Positions 1-8,632 of a stretch of DNA of 36,486 nt are shown in pieces. Every line of letters begins with the position of its first letter. Positions within the stretch are counted from its first letter, which is position 1. Location of the stretch: the NCBI GenBank assembly GCA_045595185.1, contig JAZNZX010000032.1:1-36486 (forward strand). The letters are read 5' to 3'. Position numbers and translations under genes: made by a program. The stretch is from Fimenecus sp045595185. GTDB taxonomy: Bacteria > Bacillota > Clostridia > Oscillospirales > Acutalibacteraceae. A model generated the notes under the pieces. The model searched no databases. It saw nothing but the letters and a program-made list of their open reading frames with translations, and was not told where the DNA came from.

Positions 1-136
1 CATTTTGAATGTCCTCCTTTTGATTTTCTATGCAGTTGGTAGCCGCATTTTCATTATATCAAAAGGAGTTTTATTTTTATACTCATCGCTAAAGCTTTTT
101 TGAACCCCTGGCACAGCCAGGGGTTTTCGAATACAA
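1..136 (-). mobile_element. Left IS fragment: 5' end of an IS200/IS605-like element
   Basis: These 136 bases are the exact reverse complement of 36346-36481. Read on the minus strand they hold, in order: a perfect 10-bp hairpin (103-125, stem AACCCCTGGC, loop of three), an extended -10 box (TGATATAAT), an AAGGAGG ribosome-binding site and an ATG whose codon is bases 3-1, so the coding region lies outside the window to the left. The leader also carries the 11-bp inverted repeat that would hide the ribosome-binding site, described at the right-hand copy. A subterminal hairpin without conventional terminal inverted repeats, plus a translation-blocking leader, is what is known for IS200/IS605 elements. 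The family call is inference because no transposase sequence is visible. The inner boundary is taken as the point where the two copies stop matching. Confidence 0.65.
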
Positions 137-137
137 C

Positions 138-171
138 AAAACGGTGATGCATTATAAAAACACATCACCGT
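138..171 (-). terminator. Rho-independent terminator of the GH3 gene
   Basis: On the minus strand a 9-bp stem (ACGGTGATG / CATCACCGT; 163-171 and 141-149) ends in TTT at 140-138. It lies just downstream of the GH3 stop codon. The T-tract is cut short by the start of the insertion sequence at 136. Confidence 0.75.
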
Positions 172-181
172 AATTTTTAAT

Positions 182-2620
182 TTAGATTTGCTTTAATTTG
201 CCGAGATTCTTAATAAGGTTTGGAATACCCTTAAAGATAATCTTAAGACCCTGAGCCATCTTATCTTCGTGGAGGATAAGGATAAGACCTTCTGCCATTT
301 CAGGGCTGAAAAGACCGAAGCTCATTGAGATGAAGTTCTTAATCGGAAGCTGTGTTGCAACAGCACCTGCCATTGTGTCAGCACCGAGCATCTTAATAAG
401 AAGACGATAAATTCTGCCACCCCATTTGCTGTCCTGTGCATCTTCGATTGTGTTAAGAAGAGTGAATGGAGCATTCTTATCTCTTACTGATGGCGGAAGC
501 TCTTTACCGTAAACAGCTTTGAATTCATCAGCACTTACATTCATAATGTTTGCACCGTAGTAGCATGGAGCAGTTTTGCTGTAATCAGGAACTGTAGCTT
601 CAACTGTTGATTCAACATAAACTGTTGCTTCAAGTTTAATATCTCTGCTTGATGCACCAACTAAAATCTTGAAGTCACCGCTTTCAACATGCCAATCACC
701 AAGTTCAACATTGTAATATGCAAATGCACGCTTATCGAGTTCAACTGAAACTTCTTTTTCTTCGCCTGCTTTTAAGAATACCTTCTTAAAGCCACGAAGT
801 TCCTTAACAGGACGGTAAATTGTGCTTTCTACATCATTTACATAAACCTGAGCAACTTCAGCACCGTCAACAGCACCTGTATTCTTTACTTTAAATGAAA
901 CTGTAACTGTGTCTGTATCTTTTACCTTGTCAGCAGAAACTTTTATGTCACTGTATTCAAATGTTGTGTATGAAAGACCGTGGCCGAATGGGAATGCAAC
1001 AGCTTTGTTAGCTGTGTCATAGTATTTGTAACCAACATAAACGCCTTCTCTGTATTCAACTGAAACAGATGTACCGGGGAAGTAGTTATGGCTTGAGTTA
1101 TCCTCAAGTGCAAGCGGATATGTTTCGCTGAGCTTACCGCTTGGGTTAACATCACCGAAGATAATGTCACAAACTGCACTGCCACCGGCCTGACCTGTAA
1201 GGAACATATTAAGGATAGCAGGAGCTTTATCAGCCCAAGGAAGTGCAACTGATGCACCGCCTGAAAGAACAACGATTGTATTAGGATTAACCTTAAGAAC
1301 TTCTTCAACAAGAGTGTTGTGGATAGGTGGAAGGTTGATATGGCTTCTGTCGTTACCTTCTGTTTCATATTCGTCAGTAAGACCAACGAAAACAAGTGCA
1401 ACATCAGCATTTTTTGCCATATTCTTTGCTTCGTTGACCATATCCATTTCTTTCTTGTTCTTGCCCTTAAGCTTATAACCAGGTGCAAATGAGAAGTTGA
1501 TTCCCATTTCCTTCATTGTGCTGTAAGCAGAGTCAAGCTTGATAGGGTTAATAAGTGATGAGCCTGCACCCTGATAACGAGGAGTACGAGCCATTTCACC
1601 AATCACAGCAATCTTTGCATCCTTCTTGAGAGGAAGAAGATTGTTGTCGTTCTTCATAAGAACCATACATTGACCTGCGATTTCACGAGCAAGGTTGTGA
1701 TGAGCATCACTGTCATATGTATAATCGCCGAATACCTTTTCAGCGCGTTTACTCATATCGATAATCTTATCAACGGCTTTGTCAAGAATTGCTTCGTCAA
1801 GAGTACCGTTGTTAACAGCGTCGATAATGAGCTTTGTGCCGATACCTGAAGATGTCGGCATTTCGATTTCCTGACCTGCAATAAGTCCCGGAACTCTTTC
1901 ATTTTCTGCGCCCCAGTCAGTAATAACAACGCCTTCAAAGCCCCAATCATCACGAAGAACATCAGTCAGGAGCCACTTGTTTTCAGCAGCATATGTACCG
2001 TTGAGACGGTTATATGAGTTCATAATTGTCCAAGGCTGAGCCTTCTTAACTGTGATTTCAAACGGAAGAAGGTATGTTTCACGAAGTGTTCTTTCGTCAA
2101 CAACTGCATTAACAGTCATTCTGCGAGTTTCCTGATTGTTTGCTGCATAGTGCTTAAGAGAAGTGCCAACGCCTTTACTCTGGACACCGTTCACGAATGC
2201 TGCAGACATTTCACCTGCAAGAACACCGTCTTCTGAGAAATATTCAAAGTTTCTACCGCAAAGTGGTGAACGCTTGATGTTAGTACCAGGTCCTAAAAGA
2301 ACAGATACCTTTTCTTTAAGACATTCTTCGCCAAGTGCCTGACCCATTTTGTAAAGAAGGTCAACGTCCCAAGAACAAGCAGTTGCAGATGCTGTCGGGA
2401 AACAGATTGCAGGAACACCTTTCAAAAGATTTGTTTCACCCTTTGGTGTGTCGCCTGGGTCACCCTTTTTACGGATACCGTGAGGTCCGTCGTTAAGGCT
2501 TATTGACTTGATACCAAGTCTTTCAACAGGCTGTGAGTGCCAGTAGTCAAGACCGTCGCACATACTTGCTTTTTCTTCAAGTGTCATCTGTGCGATAAGG
2601 TCAGCGTGTTTAAGAGCCAT
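182..2620 (-). CDS. bglB: Glycoside hydrolase family 3 beta-glucosidase, 812 aa
   Basis: Hydrolyses terminal beta-glucosyl residues from oligosaccharides such as cellobiose, probably in the cytoplasm because no signal peptide is visible. The N-terminal TIM-barrel domain (about 1-300) holds the NDGPHG and KHYAANNQE motifs and the nucleophile Asp235 in VVITDWG. The second domain (about 310-530) carries the EGNDR segment, where GH3 enzymes place their acid/base Glu. A fibronectin-III-like domain follows (about 560-670, with RPVKELRGF), then a further ~130 residues seen in many Clostridia GH3 enzymes. The ATG follows GAGGAGG at good spacing. It lies 45 bp downstream of rmuC in the same direction and may be partly co-transcribed. 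Substrate specificity within GH3 cannot be told from sequence. Confidence 0.93.
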   Translation of the reverse strand: MALKHADLIAQMTLEEKASMCDGLDYWHSQPVERLGIKSISLNDGPHGIRKKGDPGDTPKGETNLLKGVPAICFPTASATACSWDVDLLYKMGQALGEECLKEKVSVLLGPGTNIKRSPLCGRNFEYFSEDGVLAGEMSAAFVNGVQSKGVGTSLKHYAANNQETRRMTVNAVVDERTLRETYLLPFEITVKKAQPWTIMNSYNRLNGTYAAENKWLLTDVLRDDWGFEGVVITDWGAENERVPGLIAGQEIEMPTSSGIGTKLIIDAVNNGTLDEAILDKAVDKIIDMSKRAEKVFGDYTYDSDAHHNLAREIAGQCMVLMKNDNNLLPLKKDAKIAVIGEMARTPRYQGAGSSLINPIKLDSAYSTMKEMGINFSFAPGYKLKGKNKKEMDMVNEAKNMAKNADVALVFVGLTDEYETEGNDRSHINLPPIHNTLVEEVLKVNPNTIVVLSGGASVALPWADKAPAILNMFLTGQAGGSAVCDIIFGDVNPSGKLSETYPLALEDNSSHNYFPGTSVSVEYREGVYVGYKYYDTANKAVAFPFGHGLSYTTFEYSDIKVSADKVKDTDTVTVSFKVKNTGAVDGAEVAQVYVNDVESTIYRPVKELRGFKKVFLKAGEEKEVSVELDKRAFAYYNVELGDWHVESGDFKILVGASSRDIKLEATVYVESTVEATVPDYSKTAPCYYGANIMNVSADEFKAVYGKELPPSVRDKNAPFTLLNTIEDAQDSKWGGRIYRLLIKMLGADTMAGAVATQLPIKNFISMSFGLFSPEMAEGLILILHEDKMAQGLKIIFKGIPNLIKNLGKLKQI

Positions 2621-2665
2621 TACATTTTCCTCCTCAATAAAGTATATAATTACTTAACATTTCTA

Positions 2666-3955
2666 TTATATATCAACACTATCTGTTTCGTCAAATAAAA
2701 GTTTATCGGCAGAAACAGAATCAATTGATTCAATGTTTTTGAGCTTTCTCTGAATAAACAGGTTTTTGCGTTCAGCATCTTCAAGTGTTTTACCTGCTTC
2801 GTCAACCTTTTTCTTTGCCTTTGCCAGCAAATCACCGAATTTTTCATATTGTGCTTTTGCTGCACCAAGAATTTCACGAACCTCGTTTGCCTTTTCGTTG
2901 ATTGCAATTGTCTTAAAGCCCATTGAAAGTGAATTAAGGAGTGCAGTAATTGTTGAAGGACCTGCAATCATAACATTGTAGTCATTCTGAATTTTTTCAG
3001 GAAGTCCTGTGCGTGAAGATGCAATTTCTGCATAAAGCCCTTCTGTTGCCAAGTACATAATTGCAAATGGTGTTGTGTTTGGTACATGAATATATTTTGC
3101 AATAGATTTTGCTTCACCTAAAACTCGTGCTTCAAGCTCTTTTCTTGCCTGTTTTACTGCGTCTGCATCTGCACGGTCAGCGGCATCACAAAGTCGAACA
3201 TAGTCTTCCATAGGGAATTTTGAGTCAACAGGAAGTAAAATATCATTACCGTCCTTTTCACTTGACGGGATACGAATAGCGAACTCAACTCGGTCAAGAG
3301 AATTTGGCACAGTAACTACATTTTTTTCAAACATATTTGGAATTGTTTGGTTCAAAATGCCTTCAAGCTGAACTTCAGCCCAAGTACCTCTTGCCTTGAC
3401 ATTAGTAAGTACTCGGTTAAGTGCAGTAACATTTTCAGTAACACCTGTTGAAAGCTTTTGCATTTCACCAAGAGATTTGTAAAGGTTTTCAAGCTGGTCG
3501 GAAACTGTTTTGAATGAAGAATTAAGTCTTGTTGTAAGAGTTGCTGTCAGTTTTTCGTCAACAGTAACTCGCATTTCTTCAAGCTTCTTTTCATTTGACT
3601 CCTGCATCTTTGTAATTGATGTTTCAAGTGATTTGTTCTGCTTATCACCTTGGTCAACAAGCATCTGGATAACCTTTTCGCGATGCTCAAAGTTACCCTT
3701 GTTCATATTGTCAATGCGAAGATTCATATCATCAAGGCTTTTCTTAACATCCTCGCGAATTTCCTTGTTTGATGTCTGATTTTCAACACGGATTCTGTGA
3801 AATTCGTCACCAAAATTTTTGTTTATGTAATCAAGCTTCTGTTCAAGTGCATCATTACCCTTGTTCTTATTTGTGTTTTTAAGGACAACAAAAAGAATAA
3901 TTATTGAAATCAATGATAAAAGAACAGAAAAAACAGATAAAATGTCAAAAGGCAT
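2666..3955 (-). CDS. rmuC: DNA recombination protein RmuC, 429 aa
   Basis: RmuC-family proteins are thought to limit inversions between short repeats and have a nuclease-like fold. An N-terminal membrane helix (about 5-24) is followed by a long charged coiled coil (about 35-150) and the RmuC domain (about 160-400), which contains GTWAEVQLEGIL, PVDSKFP and FAIMYLATEGLYAE. Length and order are normal for the family. The ATG follows an AAGGAG site. A TATAAT box reads leftward about 20 bp upstream, but no convincing -35 was found. It is divergent from the lipoprotein gene that starts at 4095. Confidence 0.93.
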   Translation of the reverse strand: MPFDILSVFSVLLSLISIIILFVVLKNTNKNKGNDALEQKLDYINKNFGDEFHRIRVENQTSNKEIREDVKKSLDDMNLRIDNMNKGNFEHREKVIQMLVDQGDKQNKSLETSITKMQESNEKKLEEMRVTVDEKLTATLTTRLNSSFKTVSDQLENLYKSLGEMQKLSTGVTENVTALNRVLTNVKARGTWAEVQLEGILNQTIPNMFEKNVVTVPNSLDRVEFAIRIPSSEKDGNDILLPVDSKFPMEDYVRLCDAADRADADAVKQARKELEARVLGEAKSIAKYIHVPNTTPFAIMYLATEGLYAEIASSRTGLPEKIQNDYNVMIAGPSTITALLNSLSMGFKTIAINEKANEVREILGAAKAQYEKFGDLLAKAKKKVDEAGKTLEDAERKNLFIQRKLKNIESIDSVSADKLLFDETDSVDI

Positions 3956-4068
3956 TGTGATTTTCTCCTTGCAAATAAAATATATACCATATTATAGCAG
4001 AAGAATACTGTAAAAGATAGTTTTTTATAAAATATTTTGAAAAGAATATAGCTATATTTCACTTTTTT

Positions 4069-4077
4069 TGATATAAT
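4069..4077 (+). promoter_or_regulatory. Extended -10 promoter (TGATATAAT) of the lipoprotein operon
   Basis: TG-A-TATAAT ends only 17 bases before the likely ATG at 4095. No -35 box is visible at the right distance, as is common for extended -10 promoters. Transcription would start near 4084, giving a leader of about 11 bases with no Shine-Dalgarno site. Confidence 0.55.
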
Positions 4078-4094
4078 GACCATTGGTGAATAAT

Positions 4095-5675
4095 ATGTTT
4101 AAGAAAATAATCAGTATTTTTATAGCATCTGTTCTTCTCGTAACTTGCTTTGCAGGTTGCGATAATGGTGAAGAAGAAATATATCTTGCTTGTGCAGTAG
4201 GTGAAATGCCACGATATTTTGACCCGCAGGTTGTAAGCAGTACAGGTGAAAAAATAGTTGCTGTCAATGTTTTTGACGGTCTTTTTAAGCTTGACGAAAA
4301 CGGTGAAGTGCAGAAATGTGCGGTTAAGGATTACATGGTTTCTGCTGACGGACTTACATATACATTTTATCTTAAGAATGATATGAAATATTACATTTCT
4401 GATGAAGTCAAAGATTTTCTTGAAGATATGGAAAAGACCATTGAAGGAAAAGTAACTGCAAAGGATTTTGTTTTTGGTATTAAAAGGGCAGTAACACCTG
4501 AAACTAATTCACCTGATTTTTCATTGTTAAGCATTATTAAAAATGCCACAAGTATTCACAATGGTGAAATGGAAATTGACCAGTTAGGTGTTCGTGCCAT
4601 TGACGATTACACACTTGAAATAACACTTGAACAGAAGAAAAATGACTTTTTGTATGCACTTACACAGCCTGTGTCATATCCTTGTGACGAAGAATTTTTC
4701 AACATCACAAACGGAAGATACGGACTTGATGAAGAATATATTATTTCAAACGGTAGCTTTTATCTTTCTGACATAAAGGAAAATGAATCAGTAAGATTTT
4801 CAAAAGTCAGCGAATATACAGGGGACTACAAGGCATTACCGACATCTGTAAGACTTTATGTGAACTCAAACGAAGTTGATATTGCCAAAAAAGTTGACGA
4901 CAAGACCTATGATGTGGGATTTTTTGTGTCGGAAGAAGCATTTGATGAGCTTGGCAGAAAGGTGCAGACAAAAAATCTAGAAAACATTACAACTGCACTT
5001 GTTTTCAATATGAAAAAAGAGAATTTGCAGAATGTAAAGCTTCGTACAGGACTTGTTTCAAGTATCGACAAATCAGCAATTATGGAAAATGCTGTAACCA
5101 ATCTTGTGCCGTCACACTATGATTTTTCCGGTGAAAAAGTAGAGTATCTTTCATTTAATATAGAAAGAGCAAGAAAAAATATGGTTTTTGCCTTTGAGGA
5201 GTTAAAGATAGATAATTTGTCGGTTAATATTTTGTGTACAACAGAATACGAAGAAATTGCAAAAGCCATTATCAGTAATTGGCAAACAAATATCGGTGTT
5301 GAACTTAACGGTACAATAACTATTGTTGAGGATGACGAGTTTAATTCAAAAATTCAAAAAGGCGATTTTGATATAGCAATCTATAATCTTACGGTGGATT
5401 CCGATAAATCTGCAAGCTTCTTGTCGATTTTTAAAACAGGAAATGAAAAGAATGTTTTCGGTTATTCATCAGAAGAATATGACAGAATAATTGACGATTT
5501 AAATATGAATGCCACAAAAGAAAAAGCAGTATATTGTGAAAGCTATCTTCTTAAAAATGCAGTTGTTTTACCATTGTGCTATGAAAATACAGTTTTTGCT
5601 GTGGCAAAGGGCACAACAGGCGTATATTCAGCAGGGGACAGCTCAAACATATATTTTTATAAAGGGCAGAAATAA
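4095..5675 (+). CDS. ABC-transporter peptide-binding lipoprotein (SBP_bac_5 / OppA-like), 526 aa
   Basis: Extracellular solute-binding protein of the oligopeptide/nickel class. A lipoprotein signal peptide ends in the lipobox CFAGC, making Cys22 the lipidated residue. The mature part has the family's usual opening (PRYFDPQVV, NVFDGLFKLDENGEV, DGLTYTFYLK). The start is uncertain: ATG at 4095 is used here, but in-frame TTG 4083 and GTG 4086 lie upstream and none has a ribosome-binding site; the promoter position would make this mRNA almost leaderless. No permease or ATPase genes are adjacent, so it is an orphan binding protein and its ligand is unknown. The stop codon overlaps the VanZ-like start, so the two are probably translationally coupled. 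Confidence 0.88.
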   Translation: MFKKIISIFIASVLLVTCFAGCDNGEEEIYLACAVGEMPRYFDPQVVSSTGEKIVAVNVFDGLFKLDENGEVQKCAVKDYMVSADGLTYTFYLKNDMKYYISDEVKDFLEDMEKTIEGKVTAKDFVFGIKRAVTPETNSPDFSLLSIIKNATSIHNGEMEIDQLGVRAIDDYTLEITLEQKKNDFLYALTQPVSYPCDEEFFNITNGRYGLDEEYIISNGSFYLSDIKENESVRFSKVSEYTGDYKALPTSVRLYVNSNEVDIAKKVDDKTYDVGFFVSEEAFDELGRKVQTKNLENITTALVFNMKKENLQNVKLRTGLVSSIDKSAIMENAVTNLVPSHYDFSGEKVEYLSFNIERARKNMVFAFEELKIDNLSVNILCTTEYEEIAKAIISNWQTNIGVELNGTITIVEDDEFNSKIQKGDFDIAIYNLTVDSDKSASFLSIFKTGNEKNVFGYSSEEYDRIIDDLNMNATKEKAVYCESYLLKNAVVLPLCYENTVFAVAKGTTGVYSAGDSSNIYFYKGQK

Positions 5676-6136
5676 TGAAAATCGGAAAATTTATTTACCT
5701 TATTTTTTCATGGGCTTTGGTGCTTGTTGTTCTCAGCTTTATTTTCAACCTTTCTGCACAAAATGCAGAAGAATCAAAGGAGTTGAGTGACTCACTTGTA
5801 AGCAAATTATTCCAATGGATTGCAATTCATATTGATGGTGAATTGATTCGCAAATTTGCCCATATGCTTGAATTTACAGCACTTTCATTCAGTTTATACA
5901 ACGGAATTTTTGCGACATGGGAACTGAAAAAAGCACCTGTAATATCACTTGTTTTAACTGTAATCTGTGCAATCGGTGACGAAATTCATCAGATTTTTGT
6001 CCCCGGCAGAGCATTTCAGTTAAGCGATATTCTGATTGACAGTTTAGGTGCAATAATCGGTATTGTTGCTTATTTAGTTATCTGTAAAATCTACTTAATT
6101 ATAAAGGAAAGAGGGAATAAAAAATGGCAGTATTAA
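5675..6136 (+). CDS. VanZ-like family membrane protein, 153 aa
   Basis: Small integral membrane protein with about four hydrophobic helices. The VanZ signature is present: IGDEIHQIFVPGRAFQLSD followed by a Gly-rich last helix, plus the upstream FAHMLEF segment. VanZ itself gives low-level teicoplanin resistance; the biochemical role of the family in ordinary genomes is not settled, so resistance should not be assumed. The ATG overlaps the previous stop (TAATGA), and the end overlaps the next gene by 13 bases, so this is the middle gene of a three-gene operon. Confidence 0.85.
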   Translation: MKIGKFIYLIFSWALVLVVLSFIFNLSAQNAEESKELSDSLVSKLFQWIAIHIDGELIRKFAHMLEFTALSFSLYNGIFATWELKKAPVISLVLTVICAIGDEIHQIFVPGRAFQLSDILIDSLGAIIGIVAYLVICKIYLIIKERGNKKWQY

Positions 6137-7365
6137 AACCGTTTAAGGCAGTAAGACCAAAAGACGAATTTGCAAGTCAGGTCGGTGCTTTACCTTATGA
6201 TGTTATGAATTCAGAAGAAGCAAGAGAGATGGTAAAGGACAAGCCATATTCATTCTTGCATGTTGATAAGGCTGAGGTTGACCTTCCGCAAGGAATTGAC
6301 ATTTATTCTGCAGAAGTTTACGAAAAAGCAAAGGAAAACCTTGATGCTTTGAGTGAAAAGGGTATTGTCGGGCAGGATGAAAAGCCTATGCTTTATATTT
6401 ACCGTCAGATTATGAACGGTCGTGAACAGACAGGTATTGTCGGCTGTACTGCAGTTGACGATTATATCAACAATGTTATTAAAAAGCACGAATTTACAAG
6501 AGCAGATAAGGAAGCAGATAGAATCCGTCACGTTGACACTCTTGATGCAAATACAGGACCTATTTTCCTGACTCACAGAGAAAATAAAACAGTTTCAGAT
6601 ATTACAGAAAGCTGGAAAAACACTCATAACCCTTGCTATGACTTTGTAAGCGATGACGGTGTTTCACAGACAGTATGGGTAATTGATGACGACACTGTTA
6701 TTGATACTCTTGTTAAGGAATTTGCAGAAATCGACTATCTTTATATTGCTGACGGTCACCACAGATGTGCATCTGCTGTGCGTGTTGGTGAACGCAGAAG
6801 AGGTGAGGGTGAATACGACAAAAATGCAGAATTCAACTTCTTCCTTTCAGTTATTTTCCCTTGTGACCAGTTAAAGATTATGGACTATAACCGCGTAATC
6901 AAAGACCTTAACGGTAATACAAGTGATGAGTTTATAGCGAAAATGAGTGAAAAGTTCATTGTGGAAGACGCTGACGAAAGCCCATATTCACCAAAAGAAC
7001 GCCATACATTCGGTATGTATCTTGATAATAAATGGTATAAGGTAACTGCAAAGCCTGATTTTATCAACGAAAATGACCCTGTGGAATGTCTTGATGTTTC
7101 AATTCTTCAGAACAATCTCATTACACCGATTTTAGGTATCGAAGACCCAAGAACTGACAAGAGAATTGACTTTGTCGGTGGTATCCGAGGTCTCGGTGAG
7201 CTTGAAAGAAGATGTGCAGAAGGCATGAAGTTAGCATTTGCAATGTACCCGACATCACTCAATGAGCTTATGGATATTGCTGACGCAGGAAAGGTTATGC
7301 CACCAAAATCAACATGGTTCGAACCAAAGTTGTTGTCAGGATTGTTCATTCATAAGTTGTCATAA
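6124..7365 (+). CDS. DUF1015 family protein, 413 aa
   Basis: Full-length DUF1015 protein, a widely conserved family of unproven function, sometimes annotated as HTH or SpoOJ-like on weak grounds. Recognisable family segments are the N-terminal KPFKAVRPK...ALPYDVM, the central LYIADGHHRCASAVRVG (the most conserved block, His-rich) and the C-terminal VGGIRGLGELE and MPPKSTWFEPKLLSG. It looks cytoplasmic, with no signal or membrane helix. The start follows a GGAAAGAGGG site and lies inside the end of the VanZ-like gene in another frame. It is the last gene before the terminator at 7481. Confidence 0.9.
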   Translation: MAVLKPFKAVRPKDEFASQVGALPYDVMNSEEAREMVKDKPYSFLHVDKAEVDLPQGIDIYSAEVYEKAKENLDALSEKGIVGQDEKPMLYIYRQIMNGREQTGIVGCTAVDDYINNVIKKHEFTRADKEADRIRHVDTLDANTGPIFLTHRENKTVSDITESWKNTHNPCYDFVSDDGVSQTVWVIDDDTVIDTLVKEFAEIDYLYIADGHHRCASAVRVGERRRGEGEYDKNAEFNFFLSVIFPCDQLKIMDYNRVIKDLNGNTSDEFIAKMSEKFIVEDADESPYSPKERHTFGMYLDNKWYKVTAKPDFINENDPVECLDVSILQNNLITPILGIEDPRTDKRIDFVGGIRGLGELERRCAEGMKLAFAMYPTSLNELMDIADAGKVMPPKSTWFEPKLLSGLFIHKLS

Positions 7366-7380
7366 TTTTATTTCTTTTTC

Positions 7381-7449
7381 CGCAATACTTCGTGGCTTTC
7401 GGTTCGCAGTATACCTGATACAGCTTCGCCTCTGCCACATTGTCTTGCG
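7381..7449. repeat. Large imperfect inverted repeat, unidentified
   Basis: The ends CGCAATACTTCGTGGC (7381-7396) and GCCACATTGTCTTGCG (7434-7449) pair with a few mismatches, and the interior contains further partial pairing (GTAT...ATAC, GGTTCGC...GCTTCGCC). It is more G+C-rich than its surroundings. It lies in the 323-base gap between the DUF1015 and YczE-type genes, upstream of the terminator. It could be a decayed mobile palindrome or a structured 3' end of the operon mRNA. No second copy was seen in the window. Confidence 0.5.
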
Positions 7450-7480
7450 AAAATATAAATCAAAATTTAATATAATTTAT

Positions 7481-7507
7481 GGTGGGAGGTTACTCTCACC
7501 TTTTTTA
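7481..7507 (+). terminator. Rho-independent terminator after the DUF1015 gene
   Basis: An 8-bp stem GGTGGGAG / CTCTCACC with one G-U pair and the loop GTTA is followed directly by a T-run. Confidence 0.85.
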
Positions 7508-7599
7508 TTAAAACCTTATGGTTAAAATGCACAAAAATACATATCTTAATTTGTAAATTTGTGCCAAAGGTAGAAAGTTAAAAATTTAACAATATTTTA

Positions 7600-7628
7600 T
7601 TGACTTCGCTCTGCTTGTATAGTAATAT
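7600..7628 (+). promoter_or_regulatory. Sigma-A promoter of the YczE-type gene
   Basis: TTGACT, a 17-base spacer and TAATAT precede the ATG at 7689 by about 60 bases. The stretch 7618-7635 (TATAGTAATATATGACAA) recurs with one mismatch at 21781-21798. A TTGTGCAA octamer, identical to the sites in the 21.6-21.8 kb array, lies at 7652-7659 in the leader. Confidence 0.75.
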
Positions 7629-7688
7629 ATGACAAAGCAAAGGATAATTCCTTGTGCAAAATATACAAAGAAAAGGCGAAATCAATAA

Positions 7689-8417
7689 ATGACAAGTATT
7701 TTAAAGCAAATGAATCCGATAAATATTATCTCACAGAAAGACGGAGCAAAGAGAATGGCTATAATGGTTATGAGCATTCTTCTTATGGGATTTTCTGTTT
7801 CAATTTTTTCATATTCAGGTATGGGAGTTGACCCGTTTACAGCACTTAATATGAGCATCAGTGCAAAATTGGGTATAAGCTTTGGCTTTTTCCAGATGTG
7901 CATTAACGGAATAATTCTTATTCTTGTTGCTCTTGTATCAAAAAAGCTTATAAATATCGGCACAATTTTCAATATGGTCGGTGTTGGCTATGTTTGTGAA
8001 TTCTTCACAGGAATATATTCGGAAATTCTTCCGCAGGAAAAAACATTTGCCGTAAGACTTATATGTATGGCATCAGGTGTTTTTCTTTTAAGTCTTTCAG
8101 CATCACTTTATTTCAACTGTAATCTTGGTGTTTCACCGTATGATGCGTTAGGCTTTGTTATGGAAGAAAACATCAGACTCAAATATAAATGGTGCAGAGT
8201 AATAACAGACCTTATTTGTACCTTGGTTGCATTTGTATTAAGCGGACCAATCGGAATCGGCACAGTTGTTACAGCTTTCTTTATGGGACCTGTAATAGCT
8301 TTATGTGACACAAGAATTTCAAAACGCGTTCTCGAAGCAAAATACACCTTCTTAAGACATTTTACGGTTATAAGATATTATGATTACACTCAGTTCGGAA
8401 AAGGTGAAGTGGCATAA
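7689..8417 (+). CDS. YczE/YyaS/YitT-type integral membrane protein, 242 aa
   Basis: Five or more hydrophobic helices without a signal peptide. The family's repeated half-motif is visible twice: SYSGMGVDPFTALNMSIS near residue 40 and YFNCNLGVSPYDALGFVM near residue 150, each a small-residue turn followed by (D/Y)P/DAL. This places it with the YczE group of uncharacterised membrane proteins, with no assigned substrate. It is monocistronic with its own promoter; the next promoter begins 10 bases after its stop codon. The ribosome-binding site (AAAAGGCG) is weak and about 12 bases from the ATG. Confidence 0.8.
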   Translation: MTSILKQMNPINIISQKDGAKRMAIMVMSILLMGFSVSIFSYSGMGVDPFTALNMSISAKLGISFGFFQMCINGIILILVALVSKKLINIGTIFNMVGVGYVCEFFTGIYSEILPQEKTFAVRLICMASGVFLLSLSASLYFNCNLGVSPYDALGFVMEENIRLKYKWCRVITDLICTLVAFVLSGPIGIGTVVTAFFMGPVIALCDTRISKRVLEAKYTFLRHFTVIRYYDYTQFGKGEVA

Positions 8418-8427
8418 TTAAACCATA

Positions 8428-8456
8428 TTGACAATTTTCGACAAGTATGGTATATT
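8428..8456 (+). promoter_or_regulatory. Consensus sigma-A promoter of the riboswitch-SPFH unit
   Basis: TTGACA, exactly 17 bases, then TATATT. The predicted start near 8463 coincides with the first bases of the riboswitch P1 helix. Confidence 0.88.
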
Positions 8457-8462
8457 TATGAT

Positions 8463-8589
8463 GATATGAGGGAGTAATTCCGCAAAACAAATAATGCGAG
8501 ACATCATCGTCAGGACAAGAGAGTTTCTCTTCGGTGTGTCATAAGTAAATGAGACTCATACATGGTTTTTCGCTATGTATGAGTTTTTT
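8463..8589 (+). promoter_or_regulatory. yybP-ykoY (Mn2+-sensing) riboswitch with terminator
   Basis: The leader matches the yybP-ykoY aptamer plan. P1 pairs TATGAG (8465-8470) with CTCATA (8555-8560). The conserved GGAGTA loop follows at 8471-8476. P2 pairs CGCA 8481-8484 with TGCG 8495-8498. The P3 arm has the conserved TCGTCA loop (8507-8512), then an AAGAG/CTCTT hairpin (8517-8521, 8527-8531) and CGG (8532-8534). P4 is short (TCAT/ATGA). The expression platform is clear: CTCATACAT (8555-8563) can instead pair with ATGTATGAG (8575-8583), followed by six T. Since the 3' strand of P1 is part of the terminator, ligand-stabilised P1 should allow read-through. Members of this class are known to sense Mn2+. 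An unusual feature is the gene it controls. Confidence 0.85.
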
Positions 8590-8632
8590 GATTACTCTTT
8601 CATAGGAAAAGGAAAAACAGGAGGATAAAAAT

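Noticed and set aside
943..1488. 181-codon ORF inside the GH3 gene
   Set aside because: Out-of-frame reading of a clearly conserved enzyme gene, with no family resemblance.
5675..6136. Glycopeptide resistance by the VanZ-like protein
   Set aside because: No vanHAX or vanSR genes are present, and VanZ-like proteins are common in susceptible genomes.
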